From: Phialocephala subalpina
Taxonomy: Eukaryota > Ascomycota > Leotiomycetes > Helotiales > Mollisiaceae
Direction of reading: 5' to 3'
Assembly: GCA_900073065.1 (NCBI GenBank)
Contig: FJOG01000009.1
Span: 1,194,267 to 1,258,266, forward strand
DNA: 64,000 nucleotides
Shown: positions 47,310-59,098 of the stretch, piece after piece
Numbering within the stretch: position 1 is the stretch's first letter
Layout: every line of letters starts with the position of its first letter
Program-made: the position numbers and the translations under genes
The notes under the pieces: generated by a model
Database searches by the model: none
What the model was told of the DNA's origin: nothing
What the model saw: only the letters and a program-made list of their open reading frames with translations

Positions 47310-48551
47310 GAAGTCAAAGTTGAGAGCCAAGAGGCTGCCTTTCAGGAAAGCGGACGAAAGCCACAAAGAACGTCAAAACTGCCAACGAAGAGCCTTCGCA
47401 CGTCAAGTTCTATTTCCACAACGAATATGGTAGAAGTGCTTACTTCCCCGACATCCTCTACTTTATTTCAGAGAAGGTACCTGAACAGGGTGGTCAAACC
47501 CCGCTGCTCTCTTCTCTGGAGCTTTATGATCGGCTCAAGGAGGAACTGCCAGAGTTTATTGCAGACTTGACGAACAAAGGTACATCATTTTAGTTCAAAC
47601 GGAGACTGTCAAAGTGATATGCTGATTAGTAAGGCATCATTGGCAAACAATATTATCCTGTAAAAGCTACTGAAGAAGCAAAGATCATCGGATAGAACTG
47701 GAAAGTAACTAAACCCCCTCTACGGCGAAGAAATAAGTAGCCGATTTTGGCTCATGCGCTAACACTAAAACCGCAACTTTCGAACACTGAAAATTGACCT
47801 TTACGCAGGCCAAAATAATTGAAAAGTATCTCAATTAATGGAAAAATACTTGAAGTATTGGTAAGAAGTCTCTATAAATTTTTTGGTTAGAAAAGGCGTG
47901 ATTTATTATGAGCATAGCTGAAATCTGCGGTCGTGCCAAAATCAGCCACCTGTTTCTTCCCCGTAGAGCCCCCATCTCTTCACCCAAACTAATTATACTA
48001 AATAATCCCGGGACTCTTTCGGAACCGACATTGAACCAGAAGATACCCTCGAAACTCAACATAAAAACATGGAAGCCACAATCAAGAAAGTCCTCAATGT
48101 CGACGCAGAATGGCAACCAAACCGAGCCCTACACGTCTTCCAGCCATCCGTCGAGTAAAGAGCTCAGGTAGACCCACGTTTTTCAACGGCCTTGCAGGAG
48201 TGTAGGGAAAGGGAAGGGACAACAATGCTCTTGAACCACAGTATCGTAGTGCAAGAGGAACGTATCATCTCGAGACCACTTATGGGGATGGGTCACTGAT
48301 TCCTGTGCAATACCTGGAGAGGCTACTGGAGCTTGACGAAGAAATTCAATTTCCTGTTCCTTGGCAGGAATGGGACGTTGCTCTCATTGATAATCATACT
48401 GTTCAGGTATGCATTCTTGCTCAGTTGCACTTGTTTTGCATGGAATTTGATGATACTGATTCCTTTCTAACATACACATACTCCTTGGGTCAGGATCAGA
48501 TCCCTCCTTGCAAGTCTCTGGGACGGAAACGAGAAGCTTGATGCTTACTGA
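47310..48551 (+). pseudogene. TauD/TfdA-family dioxygenase (clavaminate-synthase-like), broken
   Basis: Plus-strand segments in order match fungal TauD-like Fe(II)/2-oxoglutarate dioxygenases. From about 47370: TANEEPSHVKFYFHNEYGRS, with the His-x-Glu of the metal site, then AYFPDILYFISEKVPEQGGQ and TPLLSSLELYDRLKEELPEF. From 47636: GIIGKQYYPVKATEEAKIIG followed by TAG (47693) where Trp is expected. From about 48017: GTDIEPEDTLETQHKNMEAT then ALHVFQPS. From 48180: FFNGLAGV, TAG (48203), GKGRDNNALEPQYR, YHLETTYGDGSLIPVQYLER and PWQEWDVALIDNHTVQ. The end reads SLLASLWDGNEKL. The distal His region is not cleanly encoded. The N-terminal part is missing or decayed, with a TGA near 47320. An inactive remnant is the simplest reading. 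Confidence 0.78.
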
Positions 48552-49373
48552 TGACGGCACGCTGGTGCATGAGAGGAGGAGCCCACGGGTTCGGTACGAA
48601 CGTTGTGGAGAAAGCCAACGGCCAAGTGGTCAAATGATAGAAAATTTGTGCGGCTAAACTTGCGATCCCACTTATGAATAGAAATCGGACAAGCATTGGA
48701 AACCCACCCCGGGAGGGAACAATAAGACATTTGCGCCGAGATCGACTTGGAAATTCAGAAGCAATGTCCATGATCGTAGGTGGTGCTGATGAGCCACTGT
48801 TGGTGTTGGTGATCAATATGGCTTCAACGATCCTCAAATCCTCACGAACGCCAAATGCTGCAACATAAAAATTCAGTCCGAAACGTAGTGCTCACGCACT
48901 CCACTTCAACAGCGCCTACCGATGACAGTTGACGATTTTCTTATTCTATTTGTGATCCCGTGCAGTAGTGATCTTTTGTGTCAATCGTTTTGACCGGATT
49001 CAGTAAGCTGACATGCGGGAGGATTGATCTTCTCAACTAGTACATCGCCACCTGTACCCTTGACTCAAAGAGTTAAGTCTGTTGTCAATCTTATCTAAAC
49101 GAGTAGGATGAACTTCAGCCTCGGTCTATTTTAATTCGTCAAGTCGCGGAGCAGGACCTCGACATTTCTTTTCCTGTTGATCTCGTCGCTTGATCGAATC
49201 GGTGATCCTTCAGCCGTTGTCTCGATGACCTCGGAGAAATTTACATATTGGTTTGAACCCCCGATAATTGATATCTGATGATCTGGCACGATTGCAGGAA
49301 TATCGGCTGAAAGGATCCTGAAGATTGACGCGGTACATTCTCGATGGTGTTGCAAGAACTCGAGATGCCAATT
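48552..49373. other. Intergenic region
   Basis: The interval lies between the dioxygenase remnant and the 3' end of LAS1. Short open frames on the minus strand (49131-49355) overlap each other and are not supported. Confidence 0.45.
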
Positions 49374-50653
49374 TCAGACAACGCCGATAGGTTTTGGGAT
49401 CCAAGGACCTTCCCACATCGTCCAACCCTTGCTGCTTGAATCGGGTTGTTTCTTTCGATAGCCTGCATCCAGCCTCGGTTCATCGTCCATTTCATTGTCC
49501 AGCTCATGGTCCATCATTTCTATCTCCGCCTTGATTTCCTCGACATCGTTGGCTGCCGATTCCAGTTTCCGCTTCTTTCCATTTGATACAACCCCATATA
49601 TGCCATCTGCAACTAACCTCTGCAGCCGACTTGATCGTGATAGGATGACAACATCATCCGTCGAACCCTGAATCTCTACCAGAACTCCCAGCAATCGATC
49701 CTGATCCCATTTGCTTACAAAGTCTTCCATCCTTGCTCTAATTGAATCGTCCTTCTCCCTCACCAATTTCTCGACATATGCTCTGCTTTCGCCTATAGTC
49801 GAGACACCTTCCTTCAGATGAATCCAATAATAGTCGTAAATCCATCTCAAAGCCTTCTGGGTGGCGATGCGAAGCTTGGATAGAGATGGGAGTTCTTCGT
49901 GCGTGGCTTGATGCCGAAGCTCGACGTAGGTTGCTGGTAGACCGAGTGTTTTGGCAATTGAATACATGCTGAGCTTTCGACGCTTGTCCTGGTGGCTGTC
50001 GAGAAGCCCGGTCACAAATCTCGAGACATGAGTTAGTAGGGAGATAATGCTAGATTGCTTGTAGATCCTGAGAAGAGAGTTTGTGTAATATTGATCACTT
50101 GACCTTTACCGCCGTGGACCCGAAGCTTTAAATGAGAAAGAATTTCGGATAAGCCTAAATTTTGGACAAGCAAGCTATGCTACCAGACTCCTCGAGTTTC
50201 TAGACTCAATGTAACACCTTTGGCCAGTCCATGTAGAGTCATCCTTCCATCATTCTATGAAAATAAATGTGTCCTGCCTCTACGACTGCATCCAGAGGTC
50301 CCCTTTGACCTTGTAGAAACACACCGACAAAACCACAGGATGTAATAAGAATGATCCAAAGCAAACTCAAAGGAAGCACAGGCCCTCACTCACCTACAAA
50401 AAGCCGCCGCATAAGCAGCCCTAACACAATACGTCGAATTCCCCGTAACATCATTCAACACCGCACTCCAAAGAATGGCCGAACTCTCCACCAAATGCGG
50501 ACAATTCCCCCTCTGCATCCAGACCCCAACTTTCGCAACCGCATTCCTCTTCTCCTCGTCCGTTACGGTTTGTCCTGCTGCTGGATAGAGAACTGAGCGC
50601 ACGTGAAGGAGTTCGGTGCGGGAACGCCAGGGTGTTATTACGTATTGTACCAT
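49374..50653 (-). CDS. las1: LAS1 ribosome-biogenesis endonuclease
   Basis: Two exons (50653-50394 and 50019-49374) give about 301 residues. LAS1 cleaves the ITS2 of pre-rRNA with the kinase Grc3 during 60S maturation in the nucleus. The N-terminal HEPN-like domain is clear: [51 protein letters not shown] joined to [20 protein letters not shown], then [20 protein letters not shown] (the conserved RHxxxH catalytic motif region) and [20 protein letters not shown]. The C-terminus ends [17 protein letters not shown], typical of filamentous fungal LAS1. The single intron is 374 nt, very long for this genome, with a CTAAC branch site and a CGAG acceptor. Confidence 0.92.
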
Positions 50654-51186
50654 TTTAGGATGATTCGATGATCAAGGAAGGATTGAAATATGGGAGGATG
50701 GAAGGAGGGAAGAAAATGGGGGTGAAGAGGGGACTGTTGATTTGAGTGGTTATTTTTGGTGTGGTGATGAGTTTTGACTGCCAAGGCTTCTAGTGTGAGG
50801 CTCGGCGGGAAGGAGTGGGGTATTAAGCGAGGAACCTTAAATTCAGGAGGAAATCACGGGATGATATATTTTGTTGGGAATGCGGAAGGATGGAAGTAAA
50901 ATTGGGTTCAGGATTTGTTATGATTTGTTATGATTTCTGTCTTCTCCTCGAGATTTTTATTCACATGACAGTGGGTGGTTCTGAATAATTTTGATGGTTT
51001 TACTTTCGTAATGTACATTCTTTTGTACATTCTTTTCATGACACCATGATATCCCTAGTCTACGCACGCCGGCGAGATGATGCATTCCTAATGCCTGCCC
51101 TATGGGTATCCACCCTTCCACGCCATCCAAGGCCCAGACTCCGCGCTAAAATAAAAAGAACAATCTATCAAATCTAAAGACCCAGC
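50654..51186. other. Intergenic region
   Basis: Promoter side of LAS1 and 3' side of the next minus-strand gene. Contains short direct repeats (ATGATTTGTT twice; ACATTCTTTT twice). No gene seen. Confidence 0.5.
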
Positions 51187-52320
51187 TCATAGCCAGCCGT
51201 CACGAGCGAAGGGATGAGGAACAAGTTGCACCTGTTGTGCCACCGCGGGTTGGACTTCCTCGATCTCCTCATCTTCTCCTTCGCCATCCTGCTCATCGTC
51301 TTCGTCGTCACTGGCAGGAGGCTCCCATGTTTCTTCCAGCTTAAGACCCTTGCCAGTCGACTCTGTCTTGCGGTGTCCTATCAGGTGAGACATCATCAAG
51401 GCTCGATAATTGTCTAGCTGTGGATCCAAGGAAGAAGTGGTCTTCACTGGATCAGGGCTGTCGTACAGACCCATCCCAATAAGTTCTTCTCCCCCAGACT
51501 CGGAGTCCTCGAGAGGTTGATATGGTATTGACTCCTCGGCTGAAAATGCAGGCTCTGGGTGTTGGATAGGTAGGAAGTTATCAGGTGTCGGCGGCGCTGT
51601 ACTGGAGCTTTCGAATCCGTTGGTGGCAAAGTTATTCCAGTCGAAGTGAGAATACATGGTGGGGTCTGTGTTGGCTGTGCTTTGGGAAACAGTGTGTTGA
51701 GTTTGTTGTGTAATGAATGGTTGTTGGTTGGCCAAATATTGTGGCTGTGATTGAAACGTTGAAGACGAAATTTGATACGAGCATTGTGGCTGCCCATAGC
51801 CGGTAAAGGGCATTGATAACGGTGAAAAGCTCGAGTCTGGCGAAGCATAACCGGAGAATACCGCAGGGGTAGGTGGCATATCGTATGCCTGGAAGTGTTG
51901 GTTGTATTCCGGAGTCTGGATAGGATATGAATGCTGATATGTAGATTGAGGAGCCAGATGGGAAGCTGGGTGCCAGCTCATGGGCCGAGCTGATCGTGTA
52001 GGTATTTGAAGACCATCGTTTGATATGAAGCCTCCGGCTGCCATTGCGTTTTGCTGCTCCAACATTGCCAGTCTTCGTCGATATGCCCCATCGTTCATCA
52101 CTGTCCTCCGTCTGCCGAGTCCCATTGACCCCCTCGGACTGTTGCTGGCACTGTTCGGTTTGACTACCCGCATCGATCCTCCAGTCCTTTGTCCTTGCGA
52201 TCCTCGTGAATATCGTGTAAGGTTTGAAGATGCCATCTGTTTCGAAACATCATCCAGCAGCATCTCGACTGTTGTGTACCCCATCGGGTTCCCCTCCCAC
52301 GTCCCAGAATTCATGGCCAT
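51187..52320 (-). CDS. Low-complexity fungal hypothetical protein
   Basis: A single open frame of about 377 residues is read from the ATG at 52320 (MAMNSGTWEGNPMGY). Further upstream in-frame codons are GTG/TTG types only, although an upstream exon is possible. The N-terminal 110 residues are the most protein-like (TTVEMLLDDVSKQM; a basic segment GRRRTVMNDGAYRRRLAMLE). The middle is Gln/Ser/Pro/Tyr-rich and disordered. The C-terminal part has LDPQLDNYRALMMSHLIGHR and an acidic run (DDEDDEQDGEGEDEEIEEV) before the end. The composition suits a nuclear regulatory or scaffold protein, but I recognise no domain. Its 5' side faces a 6.8-kb gene-free interval, as seen for regulators in fungi. Confidence 0.75.
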   Translation of the reverse strand: MAMNSGTWEGNPMGYTTVEMLLDDVSKQMASSNLTRYSRGSQGQRTGGSMRVVKPNSASNSPRGSMGLGRRRTVMNDGAYRRRLAMLEQQNAMAAGGFISNDGLQIPTRSARPMSWHPASHLAPQSTYQHSYPIQTPEYNQHFQAYDMPPTPAVFSGYASPDSSFSPLSMPFTGYGQPQCSYQISSSTFQSQPQYLANQQPFITQQTQHTVSQSTANTDPTMYSHFDWNNFATNGFESSSTAPPTPDNFLPIQHPEPAFSAEESIPYQPLEDSESGGEELIGMGLYDSPDPVKTTSSLDPQLDNYRALMMSHLIGHRKTESTGKGLKLEETWEPPASDDEDDEQDGEGEDEEIEEVQPAVAQQVQLVPHPFARDGWL

Positions 52321-55300
52321 GCTGGTGGTTTTGGTATAATAGAAATTGTTTGGTTTGTACTTGGAGAAATGTGATGGAAGGTTGAGAGAAGAGAGTCCAC
52401 TGGACACAAGGAATCATAAGTAGACCATAAATCAGAACAAGGGGAATAAAGTGGTAGTAGTTTAATAAGGTGGAAAGGGATCATCTCCATATCAAGGCTA
52501 GACAACGGGAAGTACAAATATGGACACTACCTTGCGAATTGACTTAAAGTTCCGGTATGTCGTCTGTGTCATCTGGCTGATGATGGATCCAACGAACGAA
52601 CAAGGGTTCCTCAGAAGAATCCGCCGGGTCTGAGCTTCTTCTGGGGATGCATGGGCTTTGTTGGCGGTCAAAGTGCCCCTGGAACATGAACAGAAAGCCA
52701 AGGGTCAGGTCCAGGCTACCAACATCCCGCGGCTCGAATACGTATCGTGAAGGCGCACAACCGTGAGAAGCCCCTCCCGGTGTGGGATGATCAAGCGAAT
52801 TATGTCAGTGATAGACCATGACTGGCATGATCTGGTAGCGTATGGTGTTTATATTGCTCGGAGGTTGTTTCGCAGGGAGAGGGAAGTCTGAAAGGCGGTC
52901 AGACCGGCAAGGGTGGGTAGCACTATCTAAAATCCCAACCTTCTTCGTGCGATCAGACGAGGAGAGCCAATTAGCACCTTGTATACACGGCGGGAAGGGA
53001 AGGGAAGACGACGCTGCAGGCTTTTCTCGACGGCAGCTCTGTGGGACTGGTTTCCTGGCTACTGTGCAGTAAGGACTACTGGACCTGCTAGGCTTGTAAG
53101 GAGTAAGGTTAGGTCTAGCAGCTGAGCATGGCATGGCACACGCGCAAATGAGGTTCCGCGAGAATTCCCGGCCGCATGCCAGCGGCGTCAGGTAGCGGGC
53201 GTGAAGAGTGGGTGGTGGTGGGCGAAGCAGGACTGGATTTTCATAACAGAACCTCGCGTCGCTTATGGGCCTAGGAATGGAAGCCACCCATCCAACTTCA
53301 CCCTATCACCCTAGCTCCAATGCGAGAAAACGACGAGCGAGACTGCGAGCCTGCGAGGGCTGCAAGCGGAAAACGCACGAAAGCACGACTCGGGTCACAT
53401 CTCTCGCTCACACGCCTGGACGCCGCCCATGCAGTCCTCCACCACCGGTCGCAGCCCACAGCAGTGTGTTCCGTGAGTGGCAGTCTGGCAGTGGGATGGC
53501 CACGGCGAGCTAGGGAGGAGGCTTGGGCTTGGTCTCCTTGACACAGTGGGGAAACCTCCAGAATCTCGTGATGGTCAAATTTAGTGTCCAGGGCCAGCGA
53601 TGACAGTAGGGGATGTCAACTACCGCGCAGACAAACGACTGGATCCGGACGATTCTTGCTCTGAGATGAGAATGACGGAGGCGTCGACTTACGACTGTAC
53701 GAGGACTCGACCAACACTGTGGAATTAGGAGTCTTAGATCACCATCACCGTCCCATCGAAAGACCGCCGAGAATAGCAACACCAGCGATCCCGTTTCCGT
53801 TTCCGATATTTGTCCTGGTGTGAGGAGACAGGTGTGAGTTGAGTGTGTGAAGGGGCAAGCTGTCAGATAATGCCGGTAAAACAGGCGGAATGGGCCTTCA
53901 GTGGCATCTCTTCTTTTGCTACTCTGAGCGGCAACCCCGTCACGATTCATAAAGCCCAGCAATGTGCCAGCATTCAGCATGAAGCCGCGACCTTGAGGTA
54001 CAACAGCGCGGTGACCAGGCCCTGGCGCATCAGCGAGTGCAGGCTAGGGCTCATCGACTATTCTAGGGGCAGACCGGCCCACGGCAGCAGATCCATCACA
54101 CTCGTGGCCAATTGTGGCGGGTGGGTGGCAGATGAAAACGTTCCATGGACCCCTGCAAAGCATGCTCTGCGGTTTTGTTTGGTCTTTTGAAGCCGAAGAC
54201 GCGGGCCACAAGGTTGCAGATATCCATGCAAATCAAGCACAAAAGCTTTCCTTCGGTCGAAAGTTAGACATCCCTGATGCATCGCATCGACATCCACTTT
54301 CCATGTTCATCACTCAGATCAACTTCGCGGAGACACGAGGTCTAGGATGCTGCGGTTCCGTTACTTTACCACAAACATCGAGTCATACGTCGCAGACGGG
54401 AGATGGGAGGCGAAAAAGCACCAAATGCGCGGAGCAAGGCGGCGCTGAAACTGTTCTTCCATAATAGACAATGTGCAATGACTTAAGATACACAGAATAA
54501 GAAGCAGGAGGGTTTCTACGCCTGTATCATGCTCGGACTTGCCTCCTCGCTGCTGTATCTCCTGGGAGTCGTTCATTGGATAGAAATCCTCTCTCGTCCA
54601 ACGAGCATACTAGACCCTGGATCCATCTGATGATGTGAAGATTTCTCATCCCTTTCGGGCTAAGCTGCAGAAGCAGAACTCGTCGAACCTTCCCCACATT
54701 AATCCCGGGAAGCTAGCATCACCACTCCCTTGGAACTCTTCTGAGCTTGGGGCCGCTTAGGGCCCTGAACTCTTCTGCAGTGTGGCATGGGAGTCTTGCC
54801 GAGCTGAGCCTAGGCAGATTGATCTGACGGATTAATCAGAGATCAATGACGCGCCATCTGCGCTGTTTCGTTACCGCAAATCATGGCTGGACCGGTTGCT
54901 GCTGGCTCTGGAATTTCCCATTCGAACTAACTAACAGCTCGAAGAAGGGTGCCGCCGGCGCGTGTTTTTCCTGGTGGCCTTGAAACTTGGCTACAAACAG
55001 CTTTGCTGAGCAGAACTCCATGAGATCTTCAGCCCCTGTCACACAATGTTCTAGTGGCGCCGCCGATATTGAGGAGCCGATCTCCAAGGGACCAGATATG
55101 CGCTGGTTTCAATGGCGGGCGTGGAGCGGTGCTTACAGATCCTTGTAGCTCAGGGCTTACAGAACAGAGTTAATTCTGCTCTGCAAGAAATGAGGAGCGA
55201 GGGGTTTGGTCAAGGACCACCAATCGAATCAGCTCGTTTGAAGGCGTCTCCACAGAACTTGGTAATGTCCGACGATTTCCTGGGTCCTTTCCCAGGCTCC

Positions 55301-58300
55301 GTCGCGCTATCCAGCAGAAGCAAAGTCTCCATACGAGAAATGATCTTCACCAAAAGGGGCATGATGTCTCGAGCCTCGTGTCTTCTTCGGCTTCGATCGA
55401 AATCTCGAACCCCTGCTCTCCGACTCCTCCCCTCATTGACAAGGCTGTGGACGGTTGAAATCTGACGTTGCATATGTGGAGGCATACAGTAACAAGGCGC
55501 TATGATTATTCAAAGACTAAGACCCTGGCCATACCCCAACCCAACCAACGGGCCAGGCGGAAGCACGGACCTCAACTTCCAGAAAAAAGGGACACGCCTT
55601 CAGCCTGATGAGGAAAACCAAAAGACACCTCCAAAAGTCCCCAGAGTCAGACACAGTCATGCAATGCAGCTGACCGCGCGGTGTTTCGTTTTGCAAGGCA
55701 AAGCAAAGCATTACTCGTCTAACCGCGCTTCCTCCCTCGGTCATTCAGCCAGATCGGTTGGCAGTATCATGATACAGATGGGTCTCAGTTCCAAATAAGT
55801 AATATTGGACTTGGTAAATGATGTGCATCGCAGCGGGCTCGTCTCCATGTTGGACCAATTAGGGCCGCCGAAGACTTCTAAATTGTATGGTGGCGCATCT
55901 CAAATGCACCATCCCGCGGCGTGCTACCGGAATGGGTGCGGGTGGTGGATGCGAATCTTTGAAACAAGGCAACCTTGATTTCTTCCCCTCGCTGCGGCCA
56001 GTAACCATGTTCAACACCGTTGAAATGCGTGCAGAAATCCTATTCCAGGCAATTCCTTCCAACTGCAGGGTACGGTGACAGCCCAGCCCGGAAAGTACTT
56101 CTATCGCTCGCCATCGCCGCTGATCTCACAATCGACTGTAACCGCTCTCCACTCATCTATCAAATCTCAGAACCCAAGTGGTGCGAGCAAAGGGGCCGTG
56201 CACATGTATTTGTTGTAGCGCTTGTGAAACATTTGGTTGGCAGAACCTATGCTCGAACTTATGACCAGGAAGTGATACGCAGACGTACTTTAGGTTGCTT
56301 TACAAGTTCCATCTTCGCTGAAAGCCTGGTCCAGCCACTCGTGTGTCCACAGGCCTCCTCGACGTCCAATGAAGTACCAAGGCAAGGGATACGCCCATCA
56401 CAGAATAATTACAACTTGGTCGGTGAGAGGCGGAAGACCGTTTTCTTGGGCAGATGACAAGTCATCATCTCTCAAACGGAGATCCTTACAGCAACTCAAC
56501 CATGCAACAATAGGTGAATCATATCCTAACTTACCCCCAGTGCTTGAATTTTCTTCCGCCATGAACATGATACCCGCAGGACTAGCACTTCGCTCCAATT
56601 ATACCTCGGTGGTCACGATCATGCAGAAGACGGAATTAATTATCTCAAGCCTTGTCATAGAGGAATGGATACCGCTCTTCTCACCCGCATCCTCACTCAT
56701 GGCAGCCCGCAGCTGATGATTCGAGCCTCCTGGGATATCTGCTTCGGTGAGGAGCGTCAACACCAACCTCGCCTTCATTGCGGCGCAACATAATGGAAAG
56801 AGCGACGGAACGTCAAACGGAGCCCCCTGTACTCTCCATCTCCGAGGTTGGAGTCTTGGGACTTGGGAGGATCTAAAATCTCATTAGAGAAAGTTTCTTT
56901 GGGCTGGGTTCTGTCGGTTCAGGATCCAGCAAACGGCCACGATAGACGTGTTTCTGGCACAGCTGCTAGTCTCACGAAGGCAGCTGAGGATCAACCAAAG
57001 TTAAAGAATCAGGATGACACAATCGATCTCCATGCAGAGGCTGTTCCTGGCTGGATGTGCAATTACCCGGGAGAGTTGCCTTTGCTGGCAGAAGGTTATT
57101 TTGAGTTTGAAACTCCTCGACTGATGGTTTCAATTTTTCATGTCTTTGTAAGGACGACGATAGTGAGCTGAGCCAAACCAGTCCTGCGCAGTAATTGCCA
57201 TTCTTGCGGCACAAGCACTTGAACACGAACTCCACTGCTACTCGCGTTGGGTTACGGAACTGGCGGATCGTCAAAATTCCATGCTCAAATTCGACGTGGT
57301 GGAGAAGTTGTCATCGGCCCAAACTATCGTAGCAAGCAGCAATAATCTGCTGAACTGGTGGTCTCATCATCTCGGCGATGGAGGGATCGGAGACCGTGCC
57401 AAAAGACAAATTTCGTAAATTGTTGTTGAACAGCAAGCTGTGCTGCGGGAACTGGCCTTCCTTGCCTCGCAGGCTCGCATCCATAGTTGGCTGATATTAC
57501 GCTTCTGCACCCAAGCCCACCTTACTTTTGCATCTAGAACTCAGCCACGAGCATGCGCAACTTTTAAAGCGTTAGTATTTGAGGCGAGTCAGCGAAGAAA
57601 CCGTCGAATGACGACTCGCCAAAAGCAAAAGTCGATAGCAGGAAGTATGTGCCGGGCGTGGACCGTCGATTTCGACATCCTTCATACCATATGCAGGCTT
57701 ATGAACCATTCTTGACACTTGCTTGCTTCGGGGCGAGATCAGATGGTGTAGGTTCGCTTGGGTGATGGCGCTCTGGCTCGGTGTGTTGTGCTGCGCTGTG
57801 ATCTATCTGTCTGATGCTTGCGGTGATAGCCTGCGTTGGTAGGACGTCGCCATGGCTCAACGATGGTCAGCCATCATGCTTCCACTTCCACTTCCATGAG
57901 AACCTTGCGGATGAATGGGAGAATAGCACCGACCTCCGAGGAAGGTGCCTTCCGATACGATGGCTGTCTTGAAGGCAAAGTTTTGGGGCTTTTTCCTCGT
58001 GGGTCACAGGGCTCCGGCGCTCGAGGCGGTCAACTTTTACTTCACTCTACGTATTCAATAGCAGCTTCCGATGCATCGTGAAGAGGCATCTCCCCAGCAT
58101 AAACGACAGGGCGCCATGATTACGACTCCCTCGTACCGCGGACGCACTGCTTTCCTTTCCCCTGCGACACTCTCCGTTCTGGGACTCGGCTTAGGCTTTC
58201 ATCTTGGGCGTGTATCATGGAGGGTGCTCAGCAGTGCAGGCAAAAACAGATGTGACGATGCATATGGTGGAGCTTGTGTGGGATACGAATACATCGTGTA

Positions 58301-59098
58301 TCTAACCCATGATCCGGACTTCTCTGCTTCCTCGGTGCAATATGGCTGAAGAGTCTTATGTCATTTGAGAAGATCAGACATGATCCATCAACTCCCGCTT
58401 TTCCGGTGAGGATGGGAGGGCTTGGGCAGGTCATGGATGAGGGTGAGAGGGTTTCAAATGCATGACCAACAAGAGATCTGTTGGTCTCTCTCGTCTCTCG
58501 CTTCCTCCACCCTGAGTGTGGTGGGGGATGTACGAAAAGGTACGACAGAACGAGGCTCGGCTTTCCTGAAATATGGGGTGCTTGATACCAATATTGATAT
58601 CGAATCACTGCATGTAAGCGACGAAGCAAGATCAACGGCTGATTGTCTTGAAATATTCTCAGAGATTCAAGACCGAGTACGTCCAAGAAGTTCCATGCTC
58701 CCGTGTATCGCTTATTGTGGACATTTTGGACGACCCCAACCCCTATTTCCTTCCTTCAATAACAGTGGGGTAATTTCCCGAGGATGTCGCGATAGATGTT
58801 CGGATTTCATCAGGACATTAAACATTTTAATTCTTCGATGAATCAGCTCTGCGCAGAGAGTATTCTCTTGACATGCTGCATTTGCCTGACAAACGTCCTA
58901 GGTAATTCTATGCCTCTGTATTTGTCGAATTAGAACAGTAAGTCATAAATTTGCTCCAAACTTAATCCAGGCATGCGCACCGCCATTATTTTTGGCTTCG
59001 CGAGGGGGCTCAACGTCACTTTTCGCGACCGTGAACATGATCGTAAACCACAGCACCAGCAGAATTGAGCTCACTTACCATTCGTCCAATCCACCAAT
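52321..59098. other. 6.8-kb gene desert
   Basis: No supported gene on either strand. Open frames of 60-160 codons overlap in several frames, lack family similarity and have erratic composition. 52.8-54.2 kb is relatively GC-rich, and the rest is mixed. The left part is probably the promoter and long 5' leader of the gene at 51187-52320, and the right end is the promoter of the NAD kinase. Confidence 0.5.

Noticed and set aside
52805..53287. 160-codon minus-strand open frame
   Set aside because: Pro/Ser/Arg-rich in GC-rich DNA, no similarity and no splice-linked neighbours.
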